64,000 nucleotides of DNA, taken from NCBI GenBank assembly GCA_020161295.1, contig JAIUOA010000001.1, forward strand, positions 372,001 through 436,000, given 5' to 3'. Both the position numbers and the translations under genes were made by a program. Shown in pieces: positions 15,755-24,426 of this stretch. A model generated the notes under the pieces. It worked only from the letters and a program-made list of their open reading frames with translations. It did no database searches and was not told the origin of the DNA. The DNA is from Bacillota bacterium. GTDB lineage: Bacteria; Bacillota; Clostridia; Peptostreptococcales; Acidaminobacteraceae. Position 1 is the first letter of the stretch. Every line of letters starts with the position of its first letter.

Positions 15755-16567
15755 TCAAAAAATCGTCAGCGGCGTGATGACGCCTTTAGCTGGCTTCATT
15801 TCCTGTGGCCATTTAGGCTCTCCCATGGTGTGATAAGGCAGGAATTCAAGGCGCTCACGACCCTCTGACCGAGTGAGGCGATCGATTTCCCTCTTACGAA
15901 GGTCAAGTGCTTCTGACGTGTTTACCGCCTCAGCGTGTGTCCCGCTGAACAGCACATGACGGATCCAGTAGGGTTTTTGAAGGGAAATGAGGGTGTTGAG
16001 TACCAGTAAAGGAAGGGTGTTACTTGCGCCGGTCAGCTGCTGATGACCTACGTCCGAAGCGGCTTTGATGTCGAGTAAAACCAAATCGCAGGCTGCCAAA
16101 AGCGCGCGCTGCGCTTCGCCTAGTAGCTGTCCAGACGTATCGATTGCCACGTGGAACCCGGCTTCCTTCAGAGCCAGTACCAGAGGGAGAAGCGCGGCTG
16201 CTTGCAGCAGCGGTTCGCCGCCCGAGAAAGTCACGCCTGCACGGCGACTGTCGGTGGCGGGTGCAGTGGCGTGACCAGCGGCATGACCTGTGGCGTGACC
16301 TGCGGCTTGACCATCGACCGGATCACCAGTGTGGCTTAAATACGGTTTAAACCTTACGAGGGCGGCGAACAGCGCGCTAGCGGACATGTCCATGCCGCCG
16401 TCCAGTGGCAGGCTATCCGCATTATGGCAGGTGAGACACCTGTAATGACACCCCTGCAGAAACACCACTGCGCGCATCCCCGGGCCGTCCACTGTACTAA
16501 ACGACTCGATTTTGTGTACCCTGAGCACAATGTCACTTAACACGCCAACCCTTTCATCTTCACACAT
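15755..16567 (-). CDS. pflA: Pyruvate formate-lyase activating enzyme
   Basis: Radical SAM enzyme of 270 residues that installs the glycyl radical on PflB. The 4Fe-4S cysteines are Cys40, 44 and 47 (CHYRCLTC), and the SAM-binding GGEP follows at about 116-119. Between them, residues 80-110 carry an Ala/Gly/His-rich insertion with GHAT/GHAA repeats encoded by a 12-bp tandem repeat, not seen in ordinary PFL activases. The start at 16567 follows GGGGTGATAAA; a GTG downstream (GGGTTGGC then GTG) is an alternative. It is placed 55 bases after pflB and shares its riboswitch-controlled transcript. Local G+C is higher than in neighbours. Confidence 0.92.
   Translation of the reverse strand: MCEDERVGVLSDIVLRVHKIESFSTVDGPGMRAVVFLQGCHYRCLTCHNADSLPLDGGMDMSASALFAALVRFKPYLSHTGDPVDGQAAGHATGHAAGHATAPATDSRRAGVTFSGGEPLLQAAALLPLVLALKEAGFHVAIDTSGQLLGEAQRALLAACDLVLLDIKAASDVGHQQLTGASNTLPLLVLNTLISLQKPYWIRHVLFSGTHAEAVNTSEALDLRKREIDRLTRSEGRERLEFLPYHTMGEPKWPQEMKPAKGVITPLTIF
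16267..16314. repeat. 12-bp tandem repeat inside pflA, four copies
   Basis: Four consecutive 12-base units of the type tggcgtgacctg / cggcatgacctg, differing at one to three positions. They are in frame and encode G-H-A-T / G-H-A-A / G-Q-A-A blocks in PflA. Confidence 0.9.
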
Positions 16568-16622
16568 TTTATCACCCCATTTTCAATCGACTTTATTCCG
16601 CCATCCATCGATTTGTTCATTT

Positions 16623-18902
16623 CTAAAACCTCTCATGATAGGTTCGGTTGATCACCTCTAGCTGCTGATTTGCACTGAGCTGGTGAAAGTTGACGGCATA
16701 GCCCGATACACGGATGGTGAGGTTCGGATAACGCTCCGGATGCGCCATGGCGTCCACAAGCTTTTCTCTATCGATGACGTTGACGTTTAAGTGATGGGCA
16801 TTCTGCCTGAAAAAACCGCCCATTAACTGTACTAAAATACTGGACTGTGTGTGTTCATCCTGACCAAGCGTATTCGGACTTACTGAAAACGTATAGGAAA
16901 TGCCATCGCGACACTGCTTAAATGGCAGCTTAGCCACTGAATTGAGCGCAGCCAGGGCACCACGCACTTCCCTGCCATGCATGGGATTGGCACCAGGGGC
17001 AAACGCTTCTCCGCGTTTTCTGCCATCTGGCGTACTGCCCGTCTTTGACCCGTAAACCACGTTAGAGGTGATGGTGAGCACGGACAGGGTATGCTCTGCA
17101 TTTCTGTAGGTGGGATGTGCTTTAAGCAGTTCTGTAAAGCGTTCAGTGAGCTGAACTGCGATGTCATCCACTCGGTCGTCGTCGTTTCCATATTTAGGAA
17201 AATCACCTTCGATGGTGAAGTCCGTGATGATCCCCCGCTCATCCATAACGGGTGTGACCTTTGCGTATTTAATGGCGGAAAGTTCATCAGCCACCACACT
17301 GAGACCCGCGATACCGAATGCCATATAGCGGTGTACATGTGTGTCATGAAGTGCCATCTGCGTCTTTTCATAGGCGTATTTATCATGCATATAGTGGATG
17401 ACGTTCATGGTGTTCACATACTGGTTACAGATCCACGCCATCTGGGCGTCGAAATGCCTCATCACCCTTTCATAGTCGAGTGGCTGTCCTTCGGTGAAGG
17501 CATCATCTGAAATCGTTTCAGAATCTATTTCGTTTATCCCACGGTCTGAGCTCATGGTTTTTAGTGCGATTTGATCCCCCGTCATCTCGTCTCGTCCATC
17601 GTTTAAGGCCATGAGAAGGACCTTCGCCAGGTTACAGCGTGCACCGAAGAACTGCATTTCCTTGCCCACGCGCATGGCGGAGACACAACAGGCGATGGCG
17701 TAATCATCGCCGTAGAGGGGGCGCATCAGGTCATCATTTTCATACTGGATGGCATCGGTTCTCACAGACATTTTCGCCACATAATGCTTAAATGGTGCAG
17801 GAAGATGGTCTGACCACAGCACGGTCATGTTCGGTTCTGGCGCTGGACCTAGGTTTTCCAGCGTATGCAGAAAGCGGTAGGCCGTCTTCGTCACCAGCGT
17901 CCTGCCATCACAGCCCATACCGCCGATGCTCTCCGTAATCCACAGGGGATCCCCTGCAAATAGGGTGTTATATTCGGGCGTTCTCAGCTGTCTTGCTAAC
18001 CTCAGCTTGATGACGAAATCGTCGATAAGGGCTTGCGCATGCGATTCATCAAGTGTGCCTTCCTTTAGATCCCTTTCCAGATAAATGTCGATAAAGGTTC
18101 CGACGCGTCCCAGCGACATGGCGGCACCATTTTGTTCCTTTATCGCCCCTAGATAGCCATAATAAAGCCACTGGATGGCCTCACGCCCGGTTTCAGCAGG
18201 TCTACCGATGTCATCGCCATAGGCCTGCGCCATGACCTTAAGCTTCCCAAGAAAGTCGATTTGACGATGGACCTCTTCGATGAGCTGTATCGTGTCAGAA
18301 AGCATGGGCTGCGCTTCCAGGGCGCGTTTATCCCGCTTCTTTTCCGCGATAAGATGGTCGACACCGTAAAGCGCCACACGGCGATAATCGCCGATGATGC
18401 GCCCTCTGCCGTACGCGTCCGGCAGGCCGGTGAGCACACCGGCGGAGCGCAGCCGCTTCATCTCCTCTGAATAGACTCGAAAGACCCCTTCATTATGGGT
18501 GGTCTTATAAGCGAAGTGCTCCTCCACCTGATCCGATAATTTGTATCCATACGCTTCGCAGGCTTGTCTCGCCATGCGAATTCCACCGAACGGGTTCACA
18601 CCACGCTTTAGCGGCGCATCGGTTTGAAGTCCAAAAATGCGTTCGTTTTCTCGGTCGATGTAACCGGGTTCATAGGTTAATAATGAAGAGACCTTCGTCA
18701 CATCGATGTCGAGGACGCCGTCATTCTCAAGCTCTTTTTTACGGAGCGCACAAACCTTTTCCCATAACGCCGTGGTGCGCTCCGTTGCCTTTTCCAGAAA
18801 GCGTTCATCCCCTTCATAGGGGTGATAATTTTCCTGTATAAACCCCGCCACATCGATCCCAGTCCGCCAGCCTTCGCCTTTAAAACCTCTCCATGCCTTC
18901 AT
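16623..18902 (-). CDS. pflB: Formate C-acetyltransferase (pyruvate formate-lyase)
   Basis: Glycyl-radical enzyme of 759 residues converting pyruvate and CoA to acetyl-CoA and formate in fermentation. The active-site Cys pair IACCVSAM lies near residue 405 and the glycyl-radical motif RVSGYAV near 734. The N-terminal segment (WRGFKGEGW) matches true PFL rather than a diol dehydratase. The start at 18902 follows AGGAGGAAAGGATT. It is preceded by a ZTP riboswitch and followed by its activase gene. Confidence 0.96.
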   Translation of the reverse strand: MKAWRGFKGEGWRTGIDVAGFIQENYHPYEGDERFLEKATERTTALWEKVCALRKKELENDGVLDIDVTKVSSLLTYEPGYIDRENERIFGLQTDAPLKRGVNPFGGIRMARQACEAYGYKLSDQVEEHFAYKTTHNEGVFRVYSEEMKRLRSAGVLTGLPDAYGRGRIIGDYRRVALYGVDHLIAEKKRDKRALEAQPMLSDTIQLIEEVHRQIDFLGKLKVMAQAYGDDIGRPAETGREAIQWLYYGYLGAIKEQNGAAMSLGRVGTFIDIYLERDLKEGTLDESHAQALIDDFVIKLRLARQLRTPEYNTLFAGDPLWITESIGGMGCDGRTLVTKTAYRFLHTLENLGPAPEPNMTVLWSDHLPAPFKHYVAKMSVRTDAIQYENDDLMRPLYGDDYAIACCVSAMRVGKEMQFFGARCNLAKVLLMALNDGRDEMTGDQIALKTMSSDRGINEIDSETISDDAFTEGQPLDYERVMRHFDAQMAWICNQYVNTMNVIHYMHDKYAYEKTQMALHDTHVHRYMAFGIAGLSVVADELSAIKYAKVTPVMDERGIITDFTIEGDFPKYGNDDDRVDDIAVQLTERFTELLKAHPTYRNAEHTLSVLTITSNVVYGSKTGSTPDGRKRGEAFAPGANPMHGREVRGALAALNSVAKLPFKQCRDGISYTFSVSPNTLGQDEHTQSSILVQLMGGFFRQNAHHLNVNVIDREKLVDAMAHPERYPNLTIRVSGYAVNFHQLSANQQLEVINRTYHERF

Positions 18903-18943
18903 AATCCTTTCCTCCTATGCGTTTCGCGATTCACCTGGAAAGG

Positions 18944-18998
18944 GCAAAAAAAGCCGACCCATCCCAGGCGTCAATAGATGCCCAGGCGGTCGGCTTGT
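18944..18998 (-). terminator. Riboswitch-controlled terminator upstream of pflB
   Basis: AAGCCGACC pairs with GGTCGGCTT and is followed by TTTTT. The 5' arm and loop include the conserved 3' part of the ZTP aptamer, so ligand binding and termination are mutually exclusive. Confidence 0.85.
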
Positions 18999-19055
18999 TA
19001 CATCGATGCTCAATCCCTCGTGGTTTTGCCCACTCTTTCCGCCAGTTTTGAGTCG
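18978..19055 (-). ncRNA. ZTP (pfl-motif) riboswitch
   Basis: On the minus strand the leader shows the conserved blocks of the pfl/ZTP aptamer in order: CTGGCGGAA, GTGGG...ACCACGAGGGA, a variable linker, then CCGCCTGGGCA. The last block is the hallmark pseudoknot and ligand-binding strand. A terminator follows at once. The class senses ZMP/ZTP, signals of 10-formyl-tetrahydrofolate shortage, and typically turns on folate, purine and formate genes. Control of pflBA fits, because PFL supplies formate for 10-formyl-THF. Confidence 0.93.
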
Positions 19056-19074
19056 ATTTAATTCAATTTATTAG

Positions 19075-19104
19075 ATTATACCCTATTTTATAGAGCATTT
19101 GCAA
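19075..19104 (-). promoter_or_regulatory. Promoter of the riboswitch-pflBA transcript
   Basis: TTGCAA (19099-19104), 18-base spacer and a consensus TATAAT (19075-19080). It lies directly after the transketolase stop codon. Confidence 0.75.
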
Positions 19105-19109
19105 TCACT

Positions 19110-21074
19110 TTACTTCTTTAAAAGCTTCTTCGCGCGGCTGACGATGTTTTCTTTCGTCAAGCCAAATGCCGTAAACAATTCACCTGCAGGTGCCGACATA
19201 CCGAAATCGTCATGTCCGATCACATCGCAAGCGTATTTATGCCAGCCAAGTGTCGCTGCCGCTTCGATGGCGAGCTTTGGAACGCCTTTTAAAAGCACCT
19301 CGGCACGGTAAGCTTCTGTTTGCTCTTCGAAGAGCTCAGTACATGGCATAGACACCACTCTTGCATCGATGCCCTCCGCTTTTAATAACGCTTTTGCATC
19401 AACAGCAAGCGATACCTCAGAGCCTGTGGCGATGAGAATCACATCGGCATTTTTTTCTTCCTTTGCGATGACATAGCCACCTTTTAACGCTTCTCTAGAC
19501 GAGCCTTCAAGTGCAGGCAGATTTTGACGTGTAAGAACGAGCGCTACTGGTGCATTTTTCGATGTCATAGCCGTATACCAAGCCGCTGATACCTCTCTCG
19601 CATCTGCTGGTCTGATGACTTTAAGCTTTGGAATCGCTCTTAACATCGGAAGCTGATCGATCGGTTGGTGCGTTGGTCCATCTTCGCCGACGCCGATAGA
19701 GTCATGAGTTAAAATATAAGTCACTGGTAGGTTCATCAGTGCCGCTAAACGCATGGCAGGCTTCATGTAGTCAGAGAATACGAAGAAGGTCGCCGCATAC
19801 GCTTTAAGACCGCCGTGTGCTTGGATACCATTGGTAATCGCCGCCATGGCATGCTCTCTGACGCCGAAGTGAAGGTTTGCGCCGATAGGATTCGCCGCAG
19901 AGAACGACGTCGCTTTCTTAAGATCTGAGTTATTGGATGGTGCAAGGTCTGCTGAACCACCGAAGAAGTTAGGAACGACTTCCGCAAGGTTGTTCAGAAC
20001 TTTACCCGATGAGCTTCTCGATGCAGTGGTTTCATTATAGTTCCAGAACGCCTCAGATTCGAGGTATTCCATAGGCGCTTCGCCAGAGAACCACGCCTTA
20101 TATTCAGCTGCGAGCTCAGGATAAGCACTTTCATATGCTTTGAAGTTCTCGTTCCAAGCTGCTTCAGAAGACGCAAGTGACGTCACTACTGAAGCCATAT
20201 GGGCTGCCACATCTGATGGTACTTCAAACGCCTGACGGCCTTCCATACCGAGGAATGATGCCATCTCTTCGATGCCATCGTTACCCAGTGGCGCGCCGTG
20301 TACTTTATGCGAGCCTTGCTTTGAAGGGCAACCATATCCGATGATGGTCTTCACGATAATCAGCGACGGTTTTTCTGTTTCTGCTTTTGCCGCTTGAATT
20401 GCCTTTTGGATGGCTTCCAAATCGTTACCGTCTTCGACTGTGAGTACTTGCCAGTGCATCGCTTCAAAACGACCTGCAACGTTTTCTGTAAAGGCGATTT
20501 CTGTATCCCCTTCGATGGTAATTTTATTTGAATCGTATAATAAAATAAGTTTTCCGAGCTTTAAGGTTCCTGCCAATGACGCCGCTTCATAGGAGATTCC
20601 CTCCATTAAGCAACCATCGCCAGACAGGGCAAACGTATGGTGATCCACTACTGGATAACCTGGCTGGTTAAATTTCGCTGCCAAATGCTTTTCAGCCATG
20701 GCAAATCCAACAGCATTTGCGATGCCTTGTCCAAGTGGTCCAGTCGAAATCTCTACGCCTTTTGTGTGACCGTATTCAGGGTGACCTGGTGTTTTAGAAT
20801 CAAACTGTCTAAAACGTTTGATTTCATCCATAGAAAGACCGTAATCGAATAAGTGAAGCAAAGAGTAGATCAGCATGGAACCATGTCCAGCAGATAAGAT
20901 AAAACGGTCTCTGTTATGCCACTCTGGATTCTGTGGGTTGTGTTTCATTTCCTTCGCCCAAAGTGTATACGCCATAGGCGCAGCACCCAGTGGTAAACCT
21001 GGATGGCCCGAATTGGCAGCTTGAATCGCCTCTGCTGAGAGCATCCTGATCGTGTTAATCGTTCTGAAATCCAT
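19110..21074 (-). CDS. tkt: Transketolase
   Basis: Thiamine-diphosphate enzyme of 654 residues moving two-carbon units between pentose and other sugar phosphates. N-terminal [11 protein letters not shown] and [13 protein letters not shown] (thiamine-diphosphate/Mg motif near 152), the middle pyrimidine-binding domain FGVREHAMA near 400, and the C-terminal domain are all present, so this is a full-length single-chain form. The start follows AAAGG at long spacing. It has its own promoter upstream; no separate terminator is visible before the pfl promoter. Confidence 0.96.
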   Translation of the reverse strand: MDFRTINTIRMLSAEAIQAANSGHPGLPLGAAPMAYTLWAKEMKHNPQNPEWHNRDRFILSAGHGSMLIYSLLHLFDYGLSMDEIKRFRQFDSKTPGHPEYGHTKGVEISTGPLGQGIANAVGFAMAEKHLAAKFNQPGYPVVDHHTFALSGDGCLMEGISYEAASLAGTLKLGKLILLYDSNKITIEGDTEIAFTENVAGRFEAMHWQVLTVEDGNDLEAIQKAIQAAKAETEKPSLIIVKTIIGYGCPSKQGSHKVHGAPLGNDGIEEMASFLGMEGRQAFEVPSDVAAHMASVVTSLASSEAAWNENFKAYESAYPELAAEYKAWFSGEAPMEYLESEAFWNYNETTASRSSSGKVLNNLAEVVPNFFGGSADLAPSNNSDLKKATSFSAANPIGANLHFGVREHAMAAITNGIQAHGGLKAYAATFFVFSDYMKPAMRLAALMNLPVTYILTHDSIGVGEDGPTHQPIDQLPMLRAIPKLKVIRPADAREVSAAWYTAMTSKNAPVALVLTRQNLPALEGSSREALKGGYVIAKEEKNADVILIATGSEVSLAVDAKALLKAEGIDARVVSMPCTELFEEQTEAYRAEVLLKGVPKLAIEAAATLGWHKYACDVIGHDDFGMSAPAGELFTAFGLTKENIVSRAKKLLKK

Positions 21075-21132
21075 TTTTTACCAACCTTTCATATTTTAAG
21101 GCCTTATGACCTTCTAAACAACTTCAACTAAC

Positions 21133-21161
21133 ATTATAACGATTATACACATTAATAACAA
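21133..21161 (-). promoter_or_regulatory. Promoter of tkt
   Basis: TTGTTA (21156-21161), 17-base spacer and a consensus TATAAT (21133-21138). Confidence 0.7.
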
Positions 21162-21169
21162 CCGTAGAA

Positions 21170-21204
21170 AATAAAAAAGTGCTGAAATATGATTTTCAGC
21201 ACTT
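21170..21204 (-). terminator. Terminator after hfq
   Basis: AAAGTGCTGAAAA/TTTCAGCACTTT hairpin followed by TTTATTTTC. It ends the miaB-mutSL-miaA-hfq gene run. Confidence 0.9.
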
Positions 21205-21248
21205 TATACGACATCGCTCGTTAAGCTAAGTCGGTTCACTCCCCATAA

Positions 21249-21470
21249 CTAGCCTTGGAAGTTTACAGTTTTTGCAGGAATAATGGTGGAAATGGCGTGT
21301 TTGTAAATCATTTGCTGTTTGCCTTCACTATCGAGCACGATGGTGTAGCTGTCAAAGCCTTTTACCAAGCCTCTAATTTGATAGCCGCTCACTAAGAATA
21401 TGGTAATGGGCGTTTGATCTTTTCGGCATTGGTTTAAAAACAGGTCTTGAAGATTTAATGCACTTTTCAT
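21249..21470 (-). CDS. hfq: RNA chaperone Hfq
   Basis: Sm-like hexameric RNA chaperone of 73 residues. The N-terminal helix [12 protein letters not shown], Sm1 motif ([21 protein letters not shown]) and Sm2 signature YKHAIS (56-61) are all typical; the YKH proximal-face motif is intact. The C-terminal tail is very short, as in Gram-positive Hfq. The start follows GGAGGGGAATCC. It is placed 18 bases after miaA and shares its transcript. Confidence 0.96.
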   Translation of the reverse strand: MKSALNLQDLFLNQCRKDQTPITIFLVSGYQIRGLVKGFDSYTIVLDSEGKQQMIYKHAISTIIPAKTVNFQG

Positions 21471-21488
21471 GGATTCCCCTCCTTCTCT

Positions 21489-22409
21489 CTATAATGATAG
21501 TCCTTCGATTATTTTTAATACGGCGTCATCAGTGCTGAGCACCTCTAAATCTAGCCATATGATGTCCTCATAACGCTTGAACCACGTCATTTGTCTTTTC
21601 GCATAGTTTCGGCTGAATTGCTGTATGATTTCCACCATGCGTTCTATAGATATTTTCCCATCGAGATACGCGAGAACTTCCTTGTAACCTATACCCTGCA
21701 TGGATTGAAAACTATCATCTAATCCCAAACTTTTTAATCTTTTTACCTCATCGATAAGCCCTGCCTGAAGCATGAGGTGGACACGGCGATTGATTCGGTC
21801 GTAAAGCACGTCTCTAGGACGTGTCAAACCATAAATTTGAAACTGGTAGTGCTCATTTTTCTGAGGGGCTACTGCAAAATCTGCCATGGGTTTACCGGTG
21901 ATGTGATTGACTTCCAGTGCCCGGATCACGCGTCTCAAGTTGTTCATGTGGATGCGCTCGGCCGCTTCGGGATCCACAGCCCTCAGTCTAAGATGGACCG
22001 CTTCATTTCCTTCTGCTTCTGCTAGCCGTTCCATTTCTGTCCTGAAAGGCACATCAGCGAGGCTCTCACCAAAATTCATGTCATAAAGTAGCGCATTGAC
22101 ATAAAGGCCAGTTCCCCCAGCGACGATGGGGATTTTCCCGCGTTCGATTAGCGCGTCGATGCTGCTGAAAGCCTGCTTTGCGTACTCGCTCACCGAATAG
22201 GCATCAAACGGTGACACATGGTCGATCAGATGGTGGATGATTCCGCACTGCTCTTCGGCCGTCGGTTTAGCCGACCCGATATCGAGTCCCTTATAAATCT
22301 GCACAGAATCCGCAGAGATGATTTCCGTATCCAGTTTTTTCGCCAGGGCGATGGAAAGATCCGTCTTTCCCACGGCCGTCGGCCCTACGAGAACGATAAC
22401 TTTTTTCAA
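21489..22409 (-). CDS. miaA: tRNA dimethylallyltransferase
   Basis: Transfers a dimethylallyl group to A37 of tRNAs reading UNN codons; 306 residues. P-loop GPTAVGKT (9-16), DSVQIYKGLDIGSAKP and the tRNA-contacting GGTGLYVNAL are all present. The start is TTG at 22409, read from the position of GGTGGTG and the P-loop; no ATG fits. MiaB, which completes the ms2i6A modification, is three genes upstream in the same run. Confidence 0.95.
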   Translation of the reverse strand: MKKVIVLVGPTAVGKTDLSIALAKKLDTEIISADSVQIYKGLDIGSAKPTAEEQCGIIHHLIDHVSPFDAYSVSEYAKQAFSSIDALIERGKIPIVAGGTGLYVNALLYDMNFGESLADVPFRTEMERLAEAEGNEAVHLRLRAVDPEAAERIHMNNLRRVIRALEVNHITGKPMADFAVAPQKNEHYQFQIYGLTRPRDVLYDRINRRVHLMLQAGLIDEVKRLKSLGLDDSFQSMQGIGYKEVLAYLDGKISIERMVEIIQQFSRNYAKRQMTWFKRYEDIIWLDLEVLSTDDAVLKIIEGLSL

Positions 22410-22424
22410 TTTACACCACCATTA

Positions 22425-22454
22425 ATTATATCATATATAATTCTTTTTTGTGAG
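22425..22454 (-). promoter_or_regulatory. Possible internal promoter ahead of miaA
   Basis: TGA-TATAAT (-10 at 22425-22430, extended) with a weak CTCACA -35 18 bases upstream. It would leave only about nine untranslated bases, which makes it doubtful. Confidence 0.3.
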
Positions 22455-22468
22455 AAACTACCAAATAA

Positions 22469-24391
22469 TCAAAGGACCCGTTTAAATTTTCGTTCCAGCT
22501 CATTCAGTGAAAAGCTGATGATAATGGGACGACCATGTGGACACGTATATGGCGAATTAAGGTGCTTTAATGATTGTATTAGCGCCATTTGCTCGGTGGT
22601 ATCCATGGTATCCTTCGCCTTGATCGCAGCCTTGCAGGCTTTTTCAGCAATTTCATGCTTCACGCGTGCATCCACATGTCCCTTAACGTTCTCGAACACG
22701 CTTTTAACTGTATCGATGGCGATGGACTGCGAAAACATCGATGGAATCTCGCGCACCACGACACTGTTCTCGCCGAAAGCCTCGATATGAAAGCCCATTT
22801 CTGAAAGAAGAGGAACTACGTCATCGAGTCGGTCGGCCTCCAGCGCGCCTAGCGTGATGATTTCAGGGAGAAGCAATAGTTGCGACTGAATCTCCCGCTG
22901 CTCAAAGGCGTTCATAAAGGCCTCATACAGGACCTTTTCATGGGCAGCATGTTGATCGATCAAATAAAGCGCATGGTCCTTTTCATAGAGCAGATAGGTG
23001 GCATCGAACACTCCAATAAACCTAAGGTCGTCATAAATGGACCCTTCAAGGGCTTTCGGGCTATCGAGGTGAATTTGCTCAGCGAAATCGGTTAATGGTG
23101 AAAAATCCACCTTACTGAGGTCGATTTTGGGCTTTTGCGCATAATAGGCAAGCTTCTCAGACACCCTCCCCTCATCTGAGGTCTTAACCTCATTCGCTAC
23201 GAATCTGCGATGCTCATTCGGTGTTTGCATAACCTTAGCCGTTTCAGTCGATTGTGGGCCCTCAACTGTATGTGGCCGCTCTACCTCTTCCGCTGCTTCG
23301 TCCGCGTTAGGTTGTGTGCTTGGATTAGACCTCACAGAAAATACATCTCTCTCTGTAAACGTTACCTTCGGTACCTGATCATAAAGATTAAACGCTTTTT
23401 TTAGCGCACTATAGATGAAGCCTTTGATAAGCCCTTCATCGTGGAACTTGATTTCCGTTTTTGCCGGATGGATGTTCACGTCGATTTCGCTGGGCGGAAT
23501 CGTGAGAAATAGCACACAAGCAGGAAAACGATTATTCATCATATGTGGCTTATACGCCAGCTCCACCGCTTCCTTAATCAGGTCGCTCTTTACATAGCGC
23601 CCGTTAACGAAACAGAACTGATAGGCTTTAGTGCCCTTGGTAAAGTCAAATCGCGAGGTAAAGCCTGAAAGCTTCAGCTCACCCTGTTGATCTTTGATTT
23701 CATAGAGCCCCTTAAGCATCTGGGCATCGAACACCGCGAAGATGGCATTGGCTAGGCTCCCTTTTCCCTGCGTGTGAAAAATGAGACGCTCATCCATCGT
23801 GTATTTAAAGGCGATTTCGGGATGTGACAATGCGAGAACCCCCATCAGCTCAGTAATGGATCGTCCCTCTGCCTGATCGCTTTTCAAAAACTTTAATCGT
23901 GCAGGTGTATTAAAGAACAAGTCCCTGATGATCAAAGTGGTCCCTTGGACGGTCCCCACCTCAGATACCTTATGGATGACCCCACCCGCAGCCACTACTT
24001 TTTTCCCCCATGTTTCACCAGCCCTCATGGTAACGAGCTCGATTTGAGACACGGCACAAATACTGGCCAGTGCTTCCCCTCTAAATCCTAAGGAAGCGGT
24101 TTGGTACAGGTCTTCGATACTTCTGATTTTACTGGTGGCATGGCGCTCGAACACTAAAGGAAGGTCATCGTAATGGATTCCCGATCCATTATCCATCACT
24201 TTGAGATAGGACTTGCCCCCCTTTTTAATCTCAACCCCAATCTCTGTGGCACCGGCATCGATGGCATTTTCCACGAGCTCTTTTATGACCATGGCGGGGC
24301 GTTCCACCACTTCTCCAGCGGCTATTTTACCGACGGTTTTTTCATCGAGCTTAAGGATGCGTTTAGTATTAGAATCTCGTTGGTTTTCCAT
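22469..24391 (-). CDS. mutL: DNA mismatch repair protein MutL
   Basis: Mismatch-repair ATPase and nicking endonuclease of 640 residues. The GHKL ATPase motifs (ELVENAIDAGA, DNGSGI, TSKI, GFRGEALASI) lie in the first 120 residues, then a transducer domain and a Ser/Thr/Glu-rich linker (about 340-420). The C-terminal endonuclease motif DQHAAHEKVLYE lies near 478, with CPHGRP near 618. The endonuclease motif marks it as the MutH-independent type. The start follows GGAGGCGCC, 35 bases after mutS. Confidence 0.97.
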   Translation of the reverse strand: MENQRDSNTKRILKLDEKTVGKIAAGEVVERPAMVIKELVENAIDAGATEIGVEIKKGGKSYLKVMDNGSGIHYDDLPLVFERHATSKIRSIEDLYQTASLGFRGEALASICAVSQIELVTMRAGETWGKKVVAAGGVIHKVSEVGTVQGTTLIIRDLFFNTPARLKFLKSDQAEGRSITELMGVLALSHPEIAFKYTMDERLIFHTQGKGSLANAIFAVFDAQMLKGLYEIKDQQGELKLSGFTSRFDFTKGTKAYQFCFVNGRYVKSDLIKEAVELAYKPHMMNNRFPACVLFLTIPPSEIDVNIHPAKTEIKFHDEGLIKGFIYSALKKAFNLYDQVPKVTFTERDVFSVRSNPSTQPNADEAAEEVERPHTVEGPQSTETAKVMQTPNEHRRFVANEVKTSDEGRVSEKLAYYAQKPKIDLSKVDFSPLTDFAEQIHLDSPKALEGSIYDDLRFIGVFDATYLLYEKDHALYLIDQHAAHEKVLYEAFMNAFEQREIQSQLLLLPEIITLGALEADRLDDVVPLLSEMGFHIEAFGENSVVVREIPSMFSQSIAIDTVKSVFENVKGHVDARVKHEIAEKACKAAIKAKDTMDTTEQMALIQSLKHLNSPYTCPHGRPIIISFSLNELERKFKRVL

Positions 24392-24426
24392 GGCGCCTCC
24401 TCGTGTGAGCGATAGAGCTCTTTATT

